A program made the translations under genes and the position numbers. The notes beneath the pieces are model-generated. The model ran no database searches. It had not been told where the DNA came from and saw only the letters and a program-made list of their open reading frames with translations. Positions 21,701-29,214 of a DNA stretch of 64,000 nucleotides are shown here, piece by piece. Origin of the DNA: a virus; IMG/VR virus record IMGVR_UViG_3300034198_017658, positions 1-64,000 of that record; one strand, given 5' to 3'. Positions within the stretch are counted from its first letter, which is position 1, and the number at the start of each line of letters is the position of its first letter.

Positions 21701-23737
21701 TGCTTCTGGCGTTGTAAGGACTGGTGCTTGCACATCGTTTGGCGATTTTCTATTTTTTAAATAGTCTATTGATTGTGTATTAAGTGGTGCGTGCAGTACC
21801 TCTGAACAATAATTTATATAACTGATTACTGCTGCATCATATACTTGCTCATAAGTGGTTTTTGAGTTTGCACCAGCCAAAGCAACTTCGACAACCCTTG
21901 CTACCTGATCTCTTGTTTTTAGTGTTATTTCTTGATTTAAGCTATTGATTATAACCGTATCTAAAGATCTATATTTTCCAAAATCTAATAATGTAATACC
22001 AAATTGACCCATTAAATTATCCCAAAGAGATCTGCTACTTTGCGTTATTGCAGCTTCTTCTTCACTTCTAAACATAGAAACATCTGGACTATAAATTTTT
22101 GATTGAACAGATTCAGGTATATAGAGAGTTATTCCGTTTCCGTTTACCCAATCATTCATTACGTTAGTTGTTAAAACTCCATTATTGTATGGAATTTTAT
22201 CTTCATATGAAGATCCGTAAGGTGAGTTAACTATTGTGTCGTATCCATTTTCTAAACTTGGATCTGTTGTAACTCCAGTTGTAACTGCCGTCTTACCTTC
22301 AACTGTATTCATCAAAAACTCTGAGTTAACTGAATTAGCCAATGATCCAGCTGCTTTGCCCATATATTGCCTATATTTACCCCAATTAACTGCTTGGTTA
22401 AAATCGTTAATCATAGGAAGAAAAGGTTTATGATTAAATTGGAAAAGTTCCAAATCTACTTCTAGGGTAAATGGATAATTTGGAACTGTAGAAATAGTCA
22501 TTGAAGATAACGCTACGCCAGTTATATTAAAAACAGAATTTAAATAATGATTTTTTATTGGAAGAATTGGAGAATATTTAAAAGCTGCAACAAGTCCCCT
22601 TAAAGAAGATATAAATTTATCTATCTTTTTTTCATGTTCTGGATCTTTAAAATCAATATAAAAATTTGATTGCAAGCTTATCTTTGTTGCGTCATCTACT
22701 GTAATGCCCCAAATTTCTTCATAGTTTGGAAAAAATAATTTTAAGTTAATTGTTGTATCTCTGTAACCAGAATTAAATTTAGGAGAAGCTTTTTGTCTGA
22801 TAGCCCCACCTGTTAAACTTCCAGTTTTAAATCCTGTGTTAACACTAATTGAAATTGGAGGTACGTAAAAATTTGCGGCACCTAAACGCAAATGAAATAT
22901 ATCTGGGTTAACCGGAGGAGCACTGTTGACGTTTCTTATCTTTGCATCTGCCTCGAGAATTCTTTGTGCTGTTGATAAATTTTCTTTAGCCCAAATTGCT
23001 TTAAAAGTTGCTTTACCATTTTGGTCTGTACCAAAAGCTTTAAACAAACTTTCAAGCATCTGACTACTGTCATTTAACGGATCTTCAGTACCACTATACC
23101 CTGCGGTTGCAGCAAGTGCGGTTATATACAGTCTATAAAGATTAGGAAAAAATTTATATACAGTAGCTAAAGCAACTGGATCTGCAAAAAAATAATCCTT
23201 TGCTTGGTTAAGTTTTTGCATCCACATTGTATCTCTTACGGGATCGGCATATTCAGTTGCAGATTTTCTTAGTGTGTCTGCTTCCTGAAACCTGAGACGA
23301 GCAAATTCTCTTATTCCTCCAGCCATTTCTGCCAAAGACAATAGTCCAGACTGGTATATTTTTTCAAAAATTAGATTTCTATTTTTTTCATCTTCTAAAA
23401 ATGATCTTTCAGATTTTCTAAAACTTGTTAAATATTTTGTAAAACCATCATTTAATGCATCTCTAGACGTGCCCCAACCACGCAAATTTTTGTTTACTTC
23501 ATCAGAAGAACCATCTAAACCAAAATCTCTTCCAGCTTCAGGTATTAAAAATAATGGACTGATTGCTACTTTCGTTGAGTCACCGATAAAGTCAAAGAAG
23601 TTTGCTGCCTTAGAAAGGAAAGATCTATCGCTTCCCATTTCTCCAAACAAAGAACTGATTGGAGCTAGATCAGAATCGGCGTACAGGTTCTGTGAGGCTT
23701 CGTTTCCAGTTATGTCTATTTCATTTTCTGATGCCAT
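12746..23737 (-). CDS. Giant baseplate hub/tail protein, 3663 aa, with C-terminal SNase-like domain
   Basis: A single uninterrupted frame of 3663 codons. Two related beta domains occur near residues 280-440 and 790-960; both contain strand pairs of the type ISISLTVFG and NVNLMLADFD ending in an aromatic-rich segment. A hub-like (gpD/gp27-type) segment with KPGVRVHLRAGYG lies near 1420, and a second near 3035-3100 reads RPHDLVYLADVYERMYG then VVHHFTPETGFIT. A Gly/Ala hydrophobic stretch is near 3200. Near 3355-3400 is a staphylococcal-nuclease-like core, THVRDGDTFEV followed by IRFDGINTAE, in which the usual D of the G-I-D-x-P-E motif is Asn. I see no recoding site. Its place between tape-measure-region proteins and the lytic hub supports a hub/baseplate scaffold role. 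Nuclease activity is uncertain. Confidence 0.85.
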   Translation of the reverse strand: MASENEIDITGNEASQNLYADSDLAPISSLFGEMGSDRSFLSKAANFFDFIGDSTKVAISPLFLIPEAGRDFGLDGSSDEVNKNLRGWGTSRDALNDGFTKYLTSFRKSERSFLEDEKNRNLIFEKIYQSGLLSLAEMAGGIREFARLRFQEADTLRKSATEYADPVRDTMWMQKLNQAKDYFFADPVALATVYKFFPNLYRLYITALAATAGYSGTEDPLNDSSQMLESLFKAFGTDQNGKATFKAIWAKENLSTAQRILEADAKIRNVNSAPPVNPDIFHLRLGAANFYVPPISISVNTGFKTGSLTGGAIRQKASPKFNSGYRDTTINLKLFFPNYEEIWGITVDDATKISLQSNFYIDFKDPEHEKKIDKFISSLRGLVAAFKYSPILPIKNHYLNSVFNITGVALSSMTISTVPNYPFTLEVDLELFQFNHKPFLPMINDFNQAVNWGKYRQYMGKAAGSLANSVNSEFLMNTVEGKTAVTTGVTTDPSLENGYDTIVNSPYGSSYEDKIPYNNGVLTTNVMNDWVNGNGITLYIPESVQSKIYSPDVSMFRSEEEAAITQSSRSLWDNLMGQFGITLLDFGKYRSLDTVIINSLNQEITLKTRDQVARVVEVALAGANSKTTYEQVYDAAVISYINYCSEVLHAPLNTQSIDYLKNRKSPNDVQAPVLTTPEATNALIAKKWELYLSSQSVDGLLSQSITNNVEAILRKRKVDIIDKTSKEWISLHAVEEKKFMDAFTILLYERTFKDEGIKSLLGQAAIKQSNQLGLPAFTIKEWEVPMMKVDLDPNSVIVNSVSLSMGNNLAKMQLQMQEEPTFQHIGSKDTMISISLTVFGEKELTKIKKMFDFLSGLARLEHAAGVIGFMGIKNIITALSGVKYVLPISFTVDTVPGYPHVYNVNLMLADFDIFQQKRENISSEQQIDFIKTFGTKRNPFLRLKQRWDMINAYPDMPLSVVDPDTKLVVGSMDPDYYFRSFEMFDNDVVNSIVEPHQYTIPTGEWQDEKTHLNDRGKSYVYFVKKMLIESSGDYNAVKKYLIDDEKLPAAEAMKIFRIAIFDQQSEPEFQTDLQSSRFIANKYPTLWKDMIDSFQSDEDIDYKFEDIKFNTRYGDFKIGDLVSGSKEEMDKFNKLITLDTEKDKNELPSFDPDDVDHFGVMHLIPAADSGTTDKIPAIYQTPDGGYVMGYSNKKDGRFYIAQDFLRLSSDGKLTPTSQVTKISDTQAPERDSQVSHTGVVGAASLSQTTHAYGSDQTDKMQSVQSAGTHKGVAKHWQKMMLDTQYRDTTGRMLRAFPTYMLWLIDDSNYFAGVKLFDNFYGLQSIIDFSIVQSEDILGDTLVLRLSNTYSKLSRPEATISSIVDLNGELTQNIGTGSLNTVNLSSGTAQIIDTLITRSMNIKSHMSSKYVTEIDHIRLKPGVRVHLRAGYGSNPNSLQTVFNGVIAEVEHGEIMTITAQSDAVELSPIINSTKKKGDSGKIDGGINTGLWMSEPRDLMVRLLSMGASRMREAFSHATRGAVFSENKFGIRHFGSILYAPLTPEEQAKHDQYRQSVINAFNAIGNNPISGSVGLAWNSAANLITGGALIAGSSSLAMTTAGLSPGIGGNVGMESAGGSVRTPVVGAMQSLWGNFSTQRDLEIFKRNIYPGNGVGVAQFLGGDLDDGWATMASIDISSVDQEKFGYLNRLSNDTWSNLIDQSSKPGGLDASVVLDQATSQNKLVNSSHSIGLSKVISGGISGAVGSYNPLAGMFLGVGLLKSLNGRGASNIMKTLGLMSDSDDDIYDEVSFRAQTYMRSVWDMFQMCAKLLPNYIVAVRPFEDRSTIFYGKPHWLYTSGVFPVSTGFPNEEQAKKEGSTIPGYIEPDDSLQKILLSVNKEMTPNADALASLQNKESSISEDIANISKDMINMSGVFKAGRKLKGRIINFSDKGRNAYYEYGKVKSRLPVNKGKVQVGFHLPFNKAGTGIDMSIQQDHQQIPMLPIRFSYPFFTNRVSGTLPSLDFDKIVHGAKQENLIQSVASLVKVSLIDKNLVIKDKDTEKTALVSQKPGDDEPTLDFNFNFAAKLPLMGIQDILINQAAFDPSGIYDPKAGLGQINASQTVRMPVPFADFANAGDIDGAIGESVYLNEKFTKYFDDLDPAYQLSNSRFPSLSINFTEWGMPKNADDEQFYIAMRWPYDPTSESSIKAREALSPTWPGAKSKAVDLPVGPDARRDTLKKFLNMYNIREEDLAGSPEDYKKRKVLVYNPEKKTAVVCTPAYFLWGKTEADGSGSNKIDAIISPDAAYFLGLLINDKGQILSPLENIGVVSSAAGKEMGGPEVSNSTNDQWAQLGMAEKNLTECMFTFVDDSTPVGVVTSQFNPSNRFSYDKNISEDTMLIGFGAFKAAEDNTTLSDIAYNQWGGLTGTVLPAKMASATAGVDTRMGGKENLQSGVIIKNEFTYDDVLAIKTDIDWAKEWELGGNYLQYYSTVMDGDLNDLAQDKLLDKVKDDRKNKKFDNFASVYDVTDNISVIARGYYDENFDSKTKTIAGNGRTVKEAEEIWDQFRYGYHNYDSVKNIFQTIFQLDPDDNEPSNDALFQLLSKGKTDVLEEFGADPRSNEFSTLLGADWTSTLNAQTAAKQSAVNIAVTEYVDAGYVIDENTGQRVLNQDAGLVDLYNELIVRKVKAISNLVENSLKSYEYSTYNEPGASANKHNEDAQKMLAKIDTPKKLYLMMVGLFRQKLWKDPYSRAWLVLRPDKKRFNPSGTTQFVMGTMPVLAPVVAGFNIGNDENDQWSFRPVDKIWAAFIDYKAEYSTSDSKLKSLLQKNAHEGNGSSNWIQGVAEDANNFWNRNIGPIYHAFTASLGNLLNMFRMSMAQMGYGLNELENFTKQANILNKAYNDSIYYSLGRPGTLLRAVDNPFTREYGEPVVEVREPFQRLHYISSFTHILSNNIKENTGGIATQITAVSDGKYPVTVSLDKSAPPEKQVEKTVETGLYFDNVKGEGVWGILHPIFHPLQTARGIAKAASGDPDELSARRVALAHLKESLKDIYDGEIIVIGNTDIRPHDLVYLADVYERMYGIFEVEQVVHHFTPETGFITSIKPNAFVTVNDPARWFMSSWIASRFSMQNLRNDTRMLLSSKSNNPLTTMTGEVSVDHLSDLLKDQMMGGIQYTHGHSALLKDIQANQVADTMPEGSAKIKEMIKASTGNQGNQAGAAIVAGIVMPVVTAAATIATMPAGPIVSGMVAGAGALLTDAAWGAWKWVRDNVLDQHGCYIQYLSKNGQAMDAGLSNFQGMVVGRASTKRLLPKALGIKTNVKSESGYAWIRSDDLLKSLGWKEKQISNLVRYTSLENAIVHAELLKYSGLGPEKTGLNQYFKTIVRVTHVRDGDTFEVVDVLGNIKEPYAIRFDGINTAELDKITVSQDIAVVDPQSSASKALVFTNERVYNKLIALRINPNRPDMILTADDLEAGATKNNIANYSIAREPNASNYSEHRYMGTVFYKTDPNSKQNIINKLKSIFLAIPEGTSDSILYVKDKAKELINPASVISTRFDTLYLEYDNLLKTTSVNYQNGKYSEYLEIDPEHLPETGDPLGKLTQLELRSFDVLVNLLILEKVYDKASEWPVVSWDEYYDDGSPITLNWELVVNNLARVYTETLNYISGPALNSSLNPELVKVNPT

Positions 23738-23740
23738 ACT

Positions 23741-24196
23741 TTACCTAAACATGTCGTCTGTTTTGAGGTGTTCACTTAATATATTAGCTGAACTATTTTT
23801 ATTAAATGTAGAACTGTAATTGTTAATTATACCACTTTTTTTACTATTATTTCCTAGTTTATTAGCTATATCTTGTCTTGCTGCTGGACGAACAGATTCT
23901 TTTTTATATCTAGCTTTTTGAATTGCTTCATTATCATAACCCTGCCCTTCCATTTGAATTGGAACAGTAACCTGATCCATTAAACCTTCTTTAGAACCCC
24001 TTACTGGATCTGATTTACTTTCTGATAAAACTGACCTAGAAGAATTGGTCATGTTATTTTTTTCATGGCCATCACTTTTACTTGTTGCAATTCTGGCTGA
24101 AAAAGCATTGGCTGTTTTAGTTCTTGGGGATGTGTCTATCCTTTTTTGAGCAGCTTCTTTTAAATTTTTATTCTGTTGATCTGCACCAAAAATCAT
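23741..24196 (-). CDS. Small hydrophilic tail-region protein
   Basis: A 151-residue protein of low complexity, very rich in Lys, Ser, Asn, Gln and Asp, with no predicted membrane segment and little hydrophobic core, so probably largely disordered. I recognise no domain. It starts 11 bases after the stop of the 1667-residue protein and ends three bases before the start of the giant hub gene. This suggests an assembly factor, linker or chaperone for one of these giant proteins. The short spacing indicates a polycistronic unit. Confidence 0.65.
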   Translation of the reverse strand: MIFGADQQNKNLKEAAQKRIDTSPRTKTANAFSARIATSKSDGHEKNNMTNSSRSVLSESKSDPVRGSKEGLMDQVTVPIQMEGQGYDNEAIQKARYKKESVRPAARQDIANKLGNNSKKSGIINNYSSTFNKNSSANILSEHLKTDDMFR

Positions 24197-24207
24197 TTAT
24201 TACACAC

Positions 24208-27200
24208 CTAAAAGCTAGAGGCCACTCGGGAATACGGGTCTTGACCGAGTCTGGGCAATCCATTATACATAGTACTGTTTATTTGTGCATCACTAACACC
24301 TCCAATTAAACCTCTTAGTCTTTCAATGTCTTGAGGAGAGCCTGATGTATTTACCTGATATTGCATTTGCCCTTCTTGATTATTTGCTTGAACTTGTTGA
24401 GTAATTGCTTGTCTGGTTGGATAGTTTGTTTCATATGGGTTTCCTCCTGGCATCATGGGGGGTCCAGAAACATCTCCTTTTGTAAAATCTTTTTTCTTTT
24501 TAGACTGGTACATAAAGCTTCCAGCTATTGTCATCAAAGCAGCTGCCCCAACTTGTTTAGAGACAGGATTTGAAAATAATTCTTTTAAAGCTCCATTTTT
24601 AAAAGACTCTGCTACTCTTTTGTACGGATTGCGAGCTTTTGATACTAGCGAAGACATGCCAAAATTTTCTGCTGCTTGTTTTAATTCTTCACCGAGTGCT
24701 TTTGTACCAGCTGTTGAAGTAGAAAGTAAAGTATCAGATATTTCTTTTGCTTTTTCTTCTAGTTCAGACACGATTCTACTACGGTTTAAGGCTGCAAAAG
24801 CTTGTTCTCCAGCACCTTCTCCATAGGTAGTTGAATCCACTCTGCCAGAAAGTCTATTCATAAAATTCATGATTTCTTCTGGTATTGATTTAGCACTAGG
24901 TGTTCCAGCATCTCTTTCGGCATCCGCTAAAAACTGCTTTGCTTGTTCCGCAGTTAATGACATAATATCCGCACTACTATCTCCAGTATGGTCCCTATAT
25001 GATTGCTTGAGTAAGTCAATAGCATCTAAATTTGTCGCATGCCCTCTCAATCTTCTTCTATTTCCAGCTAATGAAGCTAGAGTTATGCCAGTATGCTCGA
25101 TGCCTTCTGGTCCGCATCGCATCCATTATGCTTAACGACTGCTTGCCATGTATTTTTACCATTTCAGACTGCAAAGTATCAACAATATCTAATATTGATC
25201 CAGTTCCAGTTGGATGTGATTCTTGAATTGCAGCTACACCCTGCATCAATCTTTCATTAATATCTATTTGTATTGCACTTATATTTATTTGTGCTTCTTG
25301 ACTTGGTACTGCTATTTGTTTTAATTCTTTTAATTTTCCAAACAGACCTTGCATTTCTTCACCTTGCAAAAGTGTTTGCGCCTGAATTCTGTAAGCTGAG
25401 TGTCCGACTATAACTTGTTGGCCAGACACCTTACCCGTTAAAGTTTCCCAAGACTGAACCCTTGCATTCACGGCTTTTGCTTCTTGCGCAATTCTTGTTG
25501 TTGCACCCGCAACGCTTGCAAATCTTTTCGAACCTTCTTTTATTGCAACTGTTTCAAAAAAAGATTTATCTGACATAGATCTTAATTTTGCTAAATGTTT
25601 TCTTATTGCGTTTCTTTGTGCTGAAGTTAATGATCTATCTGCTGCAGCATCTTGTAAACCGGCTTCTACGTTGGCCCTTATTCTGCCACGATCACCTGGT
25701 ATTCGTGTTCTGGTTGCTAAGATTGTAGGGTCAATGCCAACTAATTCATTTAATGATTCTCCATTTGCTAATTGGATTCCCATTGTTCTTCCAAAAAATC
25801 TAGACTGAGCAGAAAGAGCAGCAGCTGAAGCATCTGCTGTAGTAAAGTTACTTAATGTCCTTGCTGTAACCATTGTTGCTCCATCAATTTCAGAATTTCT
25901 GTCATTGACTGCTTGAGCTATAGCCCTATACGCTCCTACTATTTTTTTTTGCTCTAGGTATGATTTTCCCTTTATTGCCTCTTGTAAAGGGACTACTTTG
26001 CTTGAAGATATTTGATTAATTAAGTCAACATAATCCGAAGGAGGTATAATTCCAGCTCCATATCCTGCTTCTAACCTATTTAGGTAAGCACTTGTTGCAG
26101 AATCTGCGGTTAATCTTAGGTTATTCATTACTTCTTGAGTTTGTAATGAAAGGTGCGCAACAACAGAAGTCCTATTAGACGCTGCTCCTATACTTCCTTC
26201 AGCTGGTTTTATATTTTCAATTCCCAATTTTGTACTTAACTTTTGAAAAACCGTTTGTTGCATTGCTTCTGTATTAACACCTGGTATAGCAGTTCCAGTG
26301 AGAAATCCTTCTAGTTGGCTTTCTGTTGCTGTAATTCCTTGCAAGTTTAATTCTTCTCTTAATACATCTTTGAATTGTGAAGCGACTTCCGGCACATCTG
26401 TTTCAATCCCCAATTCAACAAAATTACCTGCTGTATATTGCGCACCTTTTTCTGCAGTTAGGTTTTCTAATACTTGAACAGTTTGTCCATTTCTAATAAC
26501 ATTTCTTCCCCTAACTGAAGCGGATTGTAAACGCGCAGCTTGTTCTAATATGGAAGAATTAAATTCAGGAAGGCTAGTTCCACCCAATCTTTGTTCTGCG
26601 GCTAATCTTAAGAATGTTTCAGATGCAACTTCTTCTTCTTCTGTATTTACAAAAGAAATATTTCTTCCACCTTTATTAGTGTATTTTCCTTTTCTTATGT
26701 TTAATGCTTGTTGCATGTCTTCAAAAACTTGTCTACCAGTTTCTTCATCCACTCCTTGTCTTCTTAATTCTTCTATTATTTCTGGGTTTAATTCTTGTTG
26801 AAAAAACATATGCGCTGCGTTTGGATTTGATGCTTCTCCTACCAGGCCTTGTAGCGTTCTAGCATCTCCAAATTCAGGTCTTAACAAAAGTGATTCTTCT
26901 GGACCTTGAGGGTCTCTTTTTAAAGTAAACCCAATTCTTGTTCTTCCCTCGTCATCCTTAAATGTTTGCATTAACGCTAGACCGGTGTCATCCAAGTCAA
27001 AAGTTCCTTCTGATGCTTTGTATATGGCTGCATTAGTGCCAGATATTGTTATTATTTTTTTATTTGAAGTAAATGAAACAAACGGGATTTTCCCATAACG
27101 TGTTTCTATAACAGAATGACCTTGCAAATTAGCGCGTGTTGGAGCTGTTGTTAATTGAGATTCGTATGTTCTCAATTTGACTCTAGTCATATCAGGTATT

Positions 27201-29213
27201 GCTAGAGCAGCTTCCCCTTGTTTTTCTCTTGCCACTTCAGTTCCATAATATGTAACCATTTCATTCATTAAGCCAGGAATTCTTCTTGGATCTTCGTTTT
27301 GCATTATACCCCTGTGTAGTTGAGCTATATGTAATCTTCTTCTTTCTAATTTAGCTCTTGCTTCTGGCGATAATAAAGTAAGGTTGATTGAACCGGGGGT
27401 TCCCTCAACTAATCCAAAAGCTTCAGCTTGAGTAAGTATGCTTTTTTTAAAATCTTCTGGAAGAATTCCGGTTTCAAGAGCTTGATCGATTTGGGCTTTG
27501 TGCTGCACAACGTTTTGTTCAATTCTTGCCATTAATTCTGGATTAGAATATAATTCTGGATCAGACATTATTCCCATTGTGTTTGTATAAACAATGCTTT
27601 CCCCACCACCAGAAACATCTAATGTAATACCTGGAATCGAACCAACTTCTTTTTTTAATGCTGATTCGGGCATAAATGCCAAATATTTTTCTCCTTCTTC
27701 ATGTGCGGCTAAATATACTCTCATTATTTCTAATTCTTCTTGTTGGGATTTGCTTAATTTAGTATAGCCTTCTAATTGTTTTACTCTTGCTTTCATTTTT
27801 CCTACATTTATACCCGCTATATTTTGCACTACATCTTCTGCAACAGCCTCACCTTTTGCGGTTCCTGCACCTGTTACAAATCTTGAGGGCGCACTTGTCC
27901 CAGTTAATGCGAATTGTTCTGCGTTAACAGCTTCGGTTTCTAGCTCTCTTAATTCTTGTAGTTCTTCAGTTGATATATTGCCTCTTAATTCAAGTTCTTC
28001 TTTTCTATTTTTAAATTGTGTTCTTTTAAATTTTGCCAACCTCATCATTGCTGGTTTATTATAGACATACGCACCGTCAGCATAGGTTTCTAAATTATCG
28101 CCCAATCTACCTATCATTTCGCTATATTCTGGCACTGCAGTTCTTCCAGCAGATATTTCTTTTAACAGTTCCATAACAGACTCTGTTCTACCACCAGATT
28201 TACGTCTAACTGCTTCTTCTAAATCTTCTTTTAAAAATCCTGAAATGTTTTGCGTGTCAAGATCTTCGCCAAGTGCACTATAAAAACCCGATGTTGTTAG
28301 TATGTTTTCAAGAGCTTCTCCTTGAGTTAAAAATGCCCCGGTTCTTTGCCTTCCACCTGAGGCTGAAACAAAAACTTTTTCTAAAGGAGTTAAGCTTGTA
28401 TCTTTACCAGCAACTCTTAGTAGAAGTTCTTCCGGAGAATATTTGTAAACAGTTTGACCAACATTAGTTATCCCTAAAGCTGATTGTATTTCTTCTTCGG
28501 TAAAAGAAAGTGATTTTGGAGATAATTCGCTTTGAAGTCTTTTTGAAACTTTTGATATACTTTTAGAAATTTTTCCTAATGATTTGGCTTTTTGAGCATC
28601 TGTACCAGTTAAAGAAGTCTTAATATGCCCAAAAAGTTCTTCTATAAAAGGTTGAGTAAATGTTCCTGCACCAGCCAAAGTCCTTAAAACGTTTTGTTGA
28701 TATAAATTTAAAGACTCTTCTGATCCTGCGACTTGCAAACCAAAAACTTGAAGACCTTCTCTAGTAACATTTTCTAAACCAGGAAATTTTTTTATATAGG
28801 GAGAATTTTGTCTTAAATTATTTAAATTTGTTGTATTATTTTCCCAGTTAAATATAGCCAATGTTCCGCTGAACTTGTTTTCCTATTAAATGACCTAGCC
28901 CGTTTCTTCTTAAATCATCTCCGGACGCATTTCTTAGATACTGATTAACAGCCGATACTTGAGATTCAAGTATTCCAGCTCCTGTGGATTGGCTGACTGA
29001 TGTTCTTTTTCCTCCTGGAAAAAATTGTCTGAAATCAACAAGGTTTTCTTGTTCAACAGCACTTGTTGCTTCGGTAAGTCCATCATAAAAAATTCCTGTA
29101 GCTTTATTTAATACTCTGCCATCATCTTCTATGCTTAAGAGTTTATACGCACCTGATCTACTCTTAAGGGCTAATCTTAAAGCTCTTACTGATGGATTAA
29201 TTGAACTAGCCAT
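24208..29213 (-). CDS. Large helical tail protein, about 1667 aa, assembled through two +1 recoding sites
   Basis: Three successive frames form one gene. Frame 1 starts at ATG 29213 and would stop at 28848. Frame 2 is open from 28882 to 25058 and has no ATG start (only TTG at 28861). Frame 3 is open from 25125 to 24208. Joining at CGGA 28865-28868 (codon 116) gives GKQVQ then TLAIFNWENN; joining at CGGA 25111-25114 gives SIMDAM then PEGIEHTGITLASLAGN. The product is mostly helical, with long Glu/Gln/Leu-rich segments and a short hydrophobic segment in frame 3 (VGAAALMTIAGSFMY) followed by KKKK. It lies between the tape measure and the hub and is likely a tape-measure partner or internal tail protein; no family was recognised. 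Confidence 0.7.
25111..25114 (-). other. Putative +1 recoding site CGGA, second site of the 1667-aa tail gene
   Basis: Frame 2 reads GCG ATG CGG ACC (CGG at 25114-25112); skipping one base gives GGA CCA GAA GGC. The window is bounded by TAA at 25128-25126 in frame 3 and TAG at 25060-25058 in frame 2. The P-site codon is ATG, the same as at the 12249 site. Confidence 0.7.
28865..28868 (-). other. Putative +1 recoding site CGGA, first site of the 1667-aa tail gene
   Basis: Frame 1 reads GTT CAG CGG AAC (CGG at 28868-28866); after one skipped base the frame is GGA ACA TTG GCT. The permissible window is only 28851-28882. An ordinary short overlap with a TTG start at 28861 is possible but leaves both proteins without a normal end or start. 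Confidence 0.62.
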
Positions 29214-29214
29214 T

